64,000 nucleotides of DNA from Lumnitzera littorea (Eukaryota > Streptophyta > Magnoliopsida > Myrtales > Combretaceae), in NCBI GenBank assembly GCA_024138015.1, contig JAMXBB010000011.1, forward strand, positions 36,440,989 through 36,504,988. Reading direction: 5' to 3'. The position numbers and the translations under genes were made by a program. The notes below the pieces were generated by a model that saw only the letters and a list, made by a program, of their open reading frames with translations, searched no databases and was not told the origin of the DNA. Below, one piece after another: positions 56,341-64,000 of this stretch; the stretch's first letter is position 1, and the number at the start of each line of letters is the position of its first letter.

Positions 56341-57530
56341 AACAAACTCTACAAGTTCCTATAGTGCCATAACTAGAGATTGTCCTAAAACGCAAGAATT
56401 ATATAGGTCAATAAGAGTACGCAAAGAACTTAAAAGGTTAAATCTACTTGTAGCAAATCAGAAAGATGTGTTACTCATTAAGAATGATGAGTCTTTGACA
56501 TACAAAGAAGCAATTGCTTCACCAAACTATGAGAGACGATTAGAAGCCATGAAGTCTAAAATGGACTCCATATATACTAACCAAGTATAGGATTTTGTAA
56601 ATATACTAATTAGGGTAAAACCTATAGGGTGCAAGTAGGTTTTTAAGAAGAAGCAACTTATATCTTAAGAATTAAGATATATCGAGATAGGTTTAAAAGT
56701 TTTCTTGGGCTAAGTCAACATGCATACATCAACAAATTATTGAATAGATTTAATATGCAAAATTCCAAAAGAGGATTTTTACCTATGTCACAAGATCTAT
56801 ATCTCTCCAAGGCAATGTGTCCAAAAACCTAAGTAGAAGAAGATAAAACGTACAAAGAACCATATGCTTCAACAATTGGGTCCATAATGAGTGTCATGAT
56901 ATGTACGTAACCTAACATCGCTTATGTTGTAAGCATAGGAGTAGATATCAAGCCGACTAAGGTGAAGGTACTAGGTTGCTGTTAAAACCATTCTCAAGTA
57001 TCTAAGAAGAACAAAGGATTTGTTCTTACTTTATGAAAGAGATGAGGAACTAGTTATCAGAGGATATACTAATGCTAGTTTCCAAACAAATCAAGAGGAT
57101 CTGAAATTGTAGTAAGGTAACGTATCTTGTCTAAATGGCAGAGCTGTTTGTTAGAGGAGTTCCAAATAAGATACATTAGCAAATTCTATAGTAGAATCCA
57201 AGTACATTGCAACTTTTGAAGTAGCTAAAGAAGTTGTTTAGATTAGAAATTTTATCTCTGAGTTAGAAATAGCTCCCAACATTGTTGATCTAGTTACATT
57301 GTATTGTGATGACAATGCAATTATAGCTCAAGCTAAGGAACTAACGTCTCACTAAAGATTCAAGCAAATACTTAAGAAGTTTCACATCCTCAAAGAGATA
57401 GTTCAGAGGGGTAATACATTAGTTTGCAAAGTAGCAACAAAAGAAAATGTTGTAGAGCTACTCACGAAGGCCCCACCTCAATAGAAATATGAGACTTATA
57501 TAAGGATCCTAGGACTTAGAGTCGATAGTG
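56341..57530 (+). pseudogene. C1 RT remnant and RNase H, RT core deleted
   Basis: The RT start is present (YKEAIASPNYERRLEAMKSK near 56505-56565, and KPIGCK*VFKKK near 56620-56650). The next residues, EATYILRIKIYRDRF (from about 56652), belong about 180 residues later in the family, so the block with the YVDD box is missing. After that come GLSQHAYINKLLNRF, a SKAMCPKT block, GSIMSVMICT*PNIAYVVS and RNase H pieces (SIVESKYIATFEVAKEVV, LYCDDNAIIAQAKEL), ending near VVELLTKAPP. Confidence 0.85.
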
Positions 57531-57553
57531 CTTAGTGATAGTGTAAGTAGGAA

Positions 57554-59136
57554 TGCTGTATTTTGTACGGAATGTGCCTAGACACTTTTGATCTATTTAT
57601 AAATAGTATTAATAAAAGACAAGTATTTATTATATGTGTATACTTTTTAACTTGTATATATTTATAATAAGGCTCCATAGATAATTGGAGAATGCATGGA
57701 ATTATAATAAATGTATATTATCAATGAGATTCCATAACATCATATTATTTTCATGTTGTCCTTAGTTTAATAAATATCTAGAAGGGGACATAGATATTAA
57801 ACCAATACGTTGTATAACTAAGGTAATTCTTAATGGATTCGGGAAAAGATATTTGAATTATAAAAATGAATGACTAAAGTTAAGTAACTATACTAGACAT
57901 GACCTACTTATAGAGGATACCATACGTTAAATGTCATTGGTTCCTTCTTTATATGAACAAGCATAAATAATCTCCAAACTTAAAACTTTCATATGTTCTA
58001 AATATGGAATGTTGTACCTTATTACTGTTAAACATAGTCTTTATTGAAATTGTAAATAATACGGTTATTGGGAATGATATGAAGTATAGAGAGAATAATG
58101 ATAAGTCAAGATAGAATTCATCATTCTCCTAAGTTATGGAGTTATATTTAGAGCCGTTTAGTTGAGATATGGTGACTTATAATTTGGTGAACATAATTTA
58201 TCTTAGATACCAAGTAGAACAATTAGACATTAATGATATTACACGCAATAATTTAATTAAGATATTATTTGATGAAGAAATTTAATGATGCAGTAATCAA
58301 TATATAGTGGTTTCTTGTTTACATTTTTTTCTTTTACGTTGGAGAACCGATAATTGTTGCTAAATGTTTACCTTAGCTTATGTCAAGATAAGCATTGCCT
58401 TCGTATATAAAAACTTAGAGGATTGCACATAATAACATGATTAACAGGAACAAAATATTAGACAAAAAAATTTAATGAATAATAAAATTTGTCAACGTTT
58501 ATTTTTGAACAAGAATTAGTTGATCCAAAATGATAAAAGGAAAGCATTTAAATAATGATAAAATGCATTCAATTTTTGTCCGTTTGCTAAAAGAAGTTAA
58601 TGGTATTTACTATATTTTATTACTATTAAACATAGAAAGGCATTCATATGTAACAAGGTCTAAGAATTCATGCAGGCATTGACTTGTCTTTTGACCATAT
58701 GTATGATGCCGATTAAGGAATATGAAATTCATATTATTGGACTTAAGAAACCGACGAAGGGACATAGCTTTTTGTCTTCATTTTATTGCTGATATATATT
58801 GTTCCGGGCAAAAAAAAAAAAAAAAGAAGTAATTTCCTATAAGTTATTAAGCTTCATTTTGAAATTTTTTTAATCCAAGTGATCTAACAGTCTAAAAATT
58901 ACAATAATTCTTATTACCTTGTGTGTAAATACCACTAAAAGATTACGAATGTGATTCTTACGGTAAATATTTTTTCACAAAAGCAAAGCAACATTGGATG
59001 GAAGGAATGATTTTGTTATAAAAAACATATTCACCTCATAATTCTTGTTTATAATTTATTTTACATATCGCACTTAAATCCTACAAATAGCTTTTGTAGA
59101 AGATTTTGTTTTTGCACTGTGTTGTTTTGATCTACA
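57554..59136 (+). repeat. Right LTR of C1
   Basis: 1583 bp, starts TGCTGTATTTTG, ends TTTTGATCTACA. It holds a TATA-like TATATAAAAAC (58404-58414), which is less well kept in the left LTR. A GTGTAAGTAGGAA tract precedes it as a weak polypurine tract. Confidence 0.85.
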
Positions 59137-60330
59137 AAACCTATGAAAAGGATTCCAAAATTTAAGCATAGGAAGAGCAACATTGAAATATTCGTGGTGT
59201 TTGAAATATTAAACAAATTGCATATTTTTATAATCCCCTATTATTATTTTGAGCTTTAACTCCATATTGTCACTTGACGAAACTTGAAGTAAATTAATAT
59301 TGATATACATACTTAAATTGAGCTCTACTTACATTTACACTAGTTCAACTAGGTTTGTAATCTACTTCAATAATTTGAGCTCAAATTCAAATTGAATATT
59401 GTCAAGTAAAACATACATCTAATTGAACTCAAGTTGTAGTAGATCGATTCATTTATATCTATACTCAAACGTGAGATAAAGTCATGCAATAACGGTGGGT
59501 TTGAGGGGTATTATGGCCTTTTCACTTTATTCACATTTTTCAGTGCTATTAGACCCAATCTAAATTATTAATTTGAATATATAAGAGAGTTAATAGTATA
59601 ATCTCATTTTACTCACCATATATGATTTAAGAATAAACAAGTCATAAATAAAAATATAATCTCACTCTCACCTATATGGTAGAAGGGTATTAGCTCAAAC
59701 ATAAATGACCCGACATGCTTGCCTAACAATGAAGTTAACAAATGTACTCATCATGGTAAGATTAGCATGATTCTAATTTATTTTTTCTTTGTTTTTCTTT
59801 CGAATAATCTATTGAATCTTCCATAATTTTTTTACACTCATTGTTTTCTTAAATACATCTAACAGAAGGCTATTTGATTTAATGATAAACAAAGTTCGGA
59901 GGGAGTAAAAAAGGAGAGTGAGGGGGCAATAGTAATGCATAGCAGAGAAAATTATTTGTTAAATCAAGAAAACCATCTATCTTTTTTTTTTTTTTTCCTT
60001 TTATATTTGATTGATTAATTTTCCTTTGATTAGACCTGAACTATCAATATTTAGAACGAAATCATGATCTGCTTACAACTCGATGGGTTTATATGTGACT
60101 GAAATCGGATTACCTTTTGTTTGGCATCTGGTTAATATGTTTTTTGGTCTAAAGAGAAATTTATCTGCCTCAAAATGTACAGGATAAAATCGACATCCAT
60201 GCTACAAGCTTTCAACTATAACTAATTTCTCGGTGGGAAAGCATAAACTTCGCGAGATGCTTGGGCTGTGCTTGTGGGGTCTGCCCCTCGCAAGCGTGGG
60301 GGAAGTAAAAGCTAAAAGAAATATCTTCCG

Positions 60331-60335
<5 letters not shown>

Positions 60336-60369
<34 letters not shown>
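60336..60369. repeat. (GA)n microsatellite
   Basis: Seventeen GA units in a GC-richer context. Open frames across it (Arg-Glu on one strand, Leu-Ser on the other) are artefacts of the repeat. Confidence 0.95.
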
Positions 60370-60372
<3 letters not shown>

Positions 60373-61068
60373 CATGAAACAAAAAATAAAAGCTGGAGAA
60401 AAGGGGGTGGGCTCTCAAGTTTTGACTGGGCCCCACCTCTAAAGGACCGTCGTCTCCGATGGCCCAATAAATTTCAGTCCTTTTTAGAATGTCCAGTGAT
60501 GTGTGCCCGTCTATCCAATCGGTCCCCAACTCTTTACACATAAATGCTCTTCTAACAATCGATTAAGTTTAGCTAAAAAATATAATAAAAGAAAAAAGAG
60601 AAAATTCCACATGTCGTGCAACTTTATAATAAGAAAGAAAGATGACGGAGATATATAAATTCATTTATGTCTTCTTTACTACGTGGAAAAGGATTAGAAT
60701 TGAGTCATTATTTCAAGTTCTATTCTTATTTTTTATATTTGGAAGTACATTTTGAAGTTAAAATTGCAATTCTATGGATTCGACAATTTCAGTTTTATTT
60801 GAAAATTCGATTTTACCTTTAAGAAGGTGAAATTGCAATTACATTTATACTTCATTAATTATGATTAATCAAAATTTCTTTTTTAACCTTTAAAGAAACT
60901 ATAACATATAATAATTAAGAGTATTTTTAATAAATAATACTCTATCTTTGAATATATGAAATAGTTTCTTATCTCAATCCTTATTCCATTTCACTCTACT
61001 TTCGTTTATTCCATTCAATTCTATGTTGGACTGTTGCTTCATACCATATATGACATTAAAGTTTCTTA

Positions 61069-61073
<5 letters not shown>

Positions 61074-61099
<26 letters not shown>
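61074..61099. repeat. (AT)n microsatellite
   Basis: About thirteen AT units. Confidence 0.95.
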
Positions 61100-63040
61100 T
61101 ATCTACACTTATCCCATATTAGATTTGTGTTTGTCAAAGATTTGATGTGTTTAACCTATTTGAGTATTCATTCTAGCATTTGCTTCAATTGTTAAATATG
61201 TATCTTGTACCAATGTATTTCCTTAAAAAAATTCATCATAGGAATTTAACTCAAGTTACTACCAAAAAAGTAAAATCATTAATAAAAGGCTCAAATCAAT
61301 GTTAGATTGTCATAAATAGTAATTAGAGTAGCATATTAACCCTAAAGACCAACTCAATGTTGTGCCAAAGATAAGTTTTATAGTATCAGTAAGATTGATT
61401 TGGTTCAAATTCTACCTTTCAAAAATTTCAGACCGTTGGGGTTTGGATATCTTGACAAGAAAAATGTTAAAGGATAATACACTTAATTAAGGTATCCAAT
61501 TCAGGATGTTTTAACAAATTATGTAGCTTAGTATATAAGAATGTGAACCTTCTGCTTTTAAGCCCTTAATATAGGTGCCCGGAAGCGTCTTTTAATTGGG
61601 TCGCTTTATCTTTGTAGCTGTAATTTTTCGATGAAAAGAGATCGTGTGAATTTTCGCCATCTTACAAAGGCCAAGGGGTATAAAAGCAATTCCCTAACTA
61701 ATTATGGGTGACCATCTATACTTTCGGTGCGATTAGGTGGCGATGATCAAGCGGTAGTTGATCAGAAAAATTACTGGTCCTCAAGTCTCAGTTGCAAATA
61801 AAGCTGCAATTCACTTAAAAAGTAAGAAACAAGTTTCACCGAGTTACCTACCTCAACTAATGTAAATTCGCCCCGCTTCAGTCCTCGGTTAGAATTTGGA
61901 AAATCGAGAAAATTGGACCTTGGGTCTCGCAGAGTAAAAATTTAGTAGCAATAATTATCATCTCGAAGGAAATAACGAAATCAGCCATGAAAGCAAAATG
62001 TATGACCAATAAAGATATCTTTTCTCTATTGCATGTAAATCAGTGGTACGAGTAGCATGTAACAACTTTGTCGTGTAATTATTGATAACAACTTAGCATA
62101 AACTTTCATGCTTCTTCACAAATCCGAAAATGAAGAGAGTTGTTAGCGAGAAATAGAGAATGGTCCTTAAATGATATCTTTTCCTATGCCACTATTTTCA
62201 ATGCCCGACTCATCTTCTTTCAATTTTTGGTTGGGCCTACCTTTCTTCTTCTTTCATGAATAACTATCCATGTCACAACTTTGATATGCGTGCATTGCAT
62301 TCTTTATTTCCCGTTTGTGGGTTTGTCTCTTTTAGGTAGAAAAGGGCATGATTGTTTTGCAATAATTTAAGCTGGGCAATGGTGTTCGTGGATTTGATTA
62401 ACTTATGCAGATTATGCGCAAACTTCGATCTGTTCGTCTAATTAGATGTTTGCAATTGTAATATATCGAATGTATACCCTAACACTTTAAGGTGCTAGTT
62501 GTCAAGATTCAACAGGGTCTCCAACTACGAATGTCATATTTTATTTGTCGTCATATAAACTACATTAGGAGTACTATATTATTAACTACTAATAGATTTG
62601 CACATATGGTGTATCACGGTCTCTTTTTTTAACAGACTTGTCATAGTAAAGTTTCATCCTTTTGTATATTATGGTAACATAGGAGTTTTTTTGTACTTAT
62701 AACATAGGGTCTTACTATTTTTTTTTTATAATTTTTATTTTAGAAATACAGTTATTTTAAGGATTTTAATATCTACTCTTACTAAACCTATGAATGCTCG
62801 TAAAACTCTTTATAAAGGTGTAAAATCCCTTTTGGTTGAAACTCTTACACACCACTTTGGTTTATTACAACTACGGGCATCCTGTTATACATACAAAACC
62901 CCTATGCATACTCAATTATAGTCTTGAAATATTGACGGATCAATAAAAGTATGCTGTTTTATTTACAATTCTTGTACATATTCCTTTTACTTACTATTGC
63001 CTTTCTATCTTGTTTTGTGTTACTCACAAATTTAGACCTT

Positions 63041-63330
63041 ATTATCTATCGTTACACGAATTAGGCTTGCTTATTGTTGATAGAGCTTTTTTGATAAATA
63101 AACCTTAGGCTTAAGCCCACTAGCCAACAACTTAAGCCCAATTATAATTAGCCTAGTTTAGATACTACTCATTCTCATCTACTATAAATATGAGACAAGA
63201 CCCTCAAGTAAGAGAATTCCCCTTTTCATTCTCTCCCTCATCATATAACTTTACAGTTTCATTCTCACAATATAAGGGATAACTTAAGCATCAGAGTGAC
63301 TGTACCAAAGCATCTTTCGATGCTTTTTGC
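63041..63330 (+). repeat. LTR-like promoter segment
   Basis: CTATAAATATGAGACAAGAC (about 63182-63201) is followed about 90 bp later by AACTTAAGCATCAGAGTGAC, a block I associate with the R/U5 part of plant LTRs, and then by a TGCTTTTTGCA stretch. No partner copy is in the window. Confidence 0.3.
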
Positions 63331-63363
63331 AACCATTTTCTATTTTATAGGTACCTATGTATC

Positions 63364-64000
63364 TGTCATACCCCGAGAGATATCTCGATCGTGGTAGTCC
63401 ATCGTATATTGCCTCAAGTACCTTCAATTTGCCTTATGACTAATCTAAAACCCTCGATATGATATACAGGTGTCTTCTAAATACCAAGTAACTTCCTAAG
63501 TACGTATCTCCTAGCAATTCAAATCGATTCACTCATTGGTTTTATGAAATGATTTATTATGCATCACTATAACTAATATAAGTGGGCATATCGTCCTGTA
63601 AAAAAAAAACTATTGCAGGTACGACACTAATTACAACACTAAAAATAAATCATAAGATACTTGACAAGACATTCCACATGTAAGCTAAGAAAAAAAGAGT
63701 TTATAGCAATGAATAAGTAAATTCTCTTAATTGCTCTTTCTCGCCTCACATATCCCAACTCTTAGCACTAACCTCAAGCATAGCACGCCCCGGTATAAGC
63801 CAAATGTCATCTTACATCAAAAGACTAAGGGGGTATAACCTTACAATGCACTTAATGAGTAATTCCTCCCACTAAACCTTTCATACAAAGATCAAGCAGT
63901 TGCATTAACAATCACATGAATGCAATAATCAAATGTTCAAACAATTATATACAGCTTAACTGGTAACTGCATATAGCTCAAGATTTCACCTTCATAGCTA
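63364..64000. repeat. Possible partial LTR running off the window
   Basis: TGTCATACCCCGAGAG resembles the TGTCATACCCC or TGTCACACCCC start of some Ty3/gypsy LTRs, and CACGCCCCGGTATAAGCC (63785-63802) is another word often seen in such LTRs. The partner would lie beyond the window. Assignment is tentative. Confidence 0.3.

Larger units (their letters stand above)
48895..59136 (+). mobile_element. C1: Ty1/copia element with a split left LTR and deleted RT
   Basis: LTRs 48895-51743 (including S2) and 57554-59136 flank a copia gag-pol in the order gag, protease, integrase, RT, RNase H, which distinguishes it from the Ty3/gypsy elements. After removing S2 the left LTR is about 1.6 kb, like the right one. 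No convincing 5 bp duplication was seen (AAAAG versus AAACC). An unexplained 2.5 kb lies between the left LTR and gag. Confidence 0.8.
59137..63040. other. Right-hand intergenic DNA without recognised gene
   Basis: No transposon domain or convincing exon was seen. Two stretches keep more CpG and GC than the surroundings: 60230-60540, around a (GA)n run, and about 61570-61960, with a TATA-like GGTATAAAAGC at 61677-61687. They could be parts of a gene's flank or single-copy DNA, but no frame supports a protein. Confidence 0.4.

Noticed and set aside
48890..59141. Target duplication of C1 (AAAAG versus AAACC)
   Set aside because: Only 3 of 5 bases match and A-rich flanks make this likely by chance.
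60212..60543. Frames of 109 and 69 codons on opposite strands
   Set aside because: Both depend on the (GA)n microsatellite, giving Leu-Ser or Arg-Glu runs.

Overview
This window reads as gene-poor, AT-rich plant nuclear DNA (probably a eudicot), the kind found in old, methylated, retrotransposon-filled chromatin. No intact cellular gene, rRNA, credible tRNA gene or CRISPR array was found. Every recognisable protein is a decayed piece of an LTR retrotransposon. Many in-frame stops sit where the family has Gln or Trp (CAA/CAG to TAA/TAG, TGG to TAG), as expected from C-to-T decay of methylated DNA.

Layout. (1) About 1-9.4 kb: AT-rich DNA with no gene, but with two similar ~885 bp hAT-like non-autonomous elements in opposite orientation (5956-6837 and 8460-9350). 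(2) 9.46-11.1 kb: a minus-strand Ty1/copia fragment (C2: RT and RNase H, with a probable short 3' LTR). (3) About 11.4-45.4 kb: one plus-strand Ty3/gypsy element (G1) broken by successive insertions. Its 5' LTR holds A1 (12036-27210), an Athila-like element with gag and protease but no RT or integrase. A1 in turn holds G2 (17042-23581), a minus-strand Ty3/gypsy element with a perfect AATTG target duplication. Between G1 gag and protease lies A2, a minus-strand Athila-like element (28523-44029). A2's 3' LTR holds O1 (29316-40013), an Ogre/Tat-like element with a perfect GTATA duplication. O1's 3' minisatellite holds S1 (34242-36519), a reversed solo LTR of the same general family. G1's RNase H is cut by A3, a third, truncated Athila-like element (LTR 45423-46652). 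(4) 48.9-59.1 kb: a plus-strand Ty1/copia element (C1) whose left LTR holds S2 (49276-50516), an Athila-like solo LTR with a perfect CTTCC duplication. (5) 59.1-64 kb: mostly unrecognised DNA with microsatellites, a small CpG-retaining stretch and two LTR-like pieces near the right edge.

No element here looks able to move. C2 has YVND in place of the RT YVDD box, G1 has YLEN, and C1 has lost the RT core and the first integrase aspartate. G2 keeps YFDD but has lost the integrase glutamate and carries stops. A1 and A2 lack pol.

The least expected signals are structural. The Ogre/Tat-like LTRs carry a copy of the primer-binding-site core about 130-140 bp before the LTR end, next to a dyad; in S1 the dyad is a perfect C(UUCG)G hairpin. 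The Athila-like LTRs share dyads in the putative U3. The three Athila-like elements have a second polypurine-like box about 1.1 kb inside the real one. O1 has three adjacent minisatellites, two of which have units that could fold as hairpins. All coordinates and alignments were read by eye, so boundaries without a target duplication are approximate.
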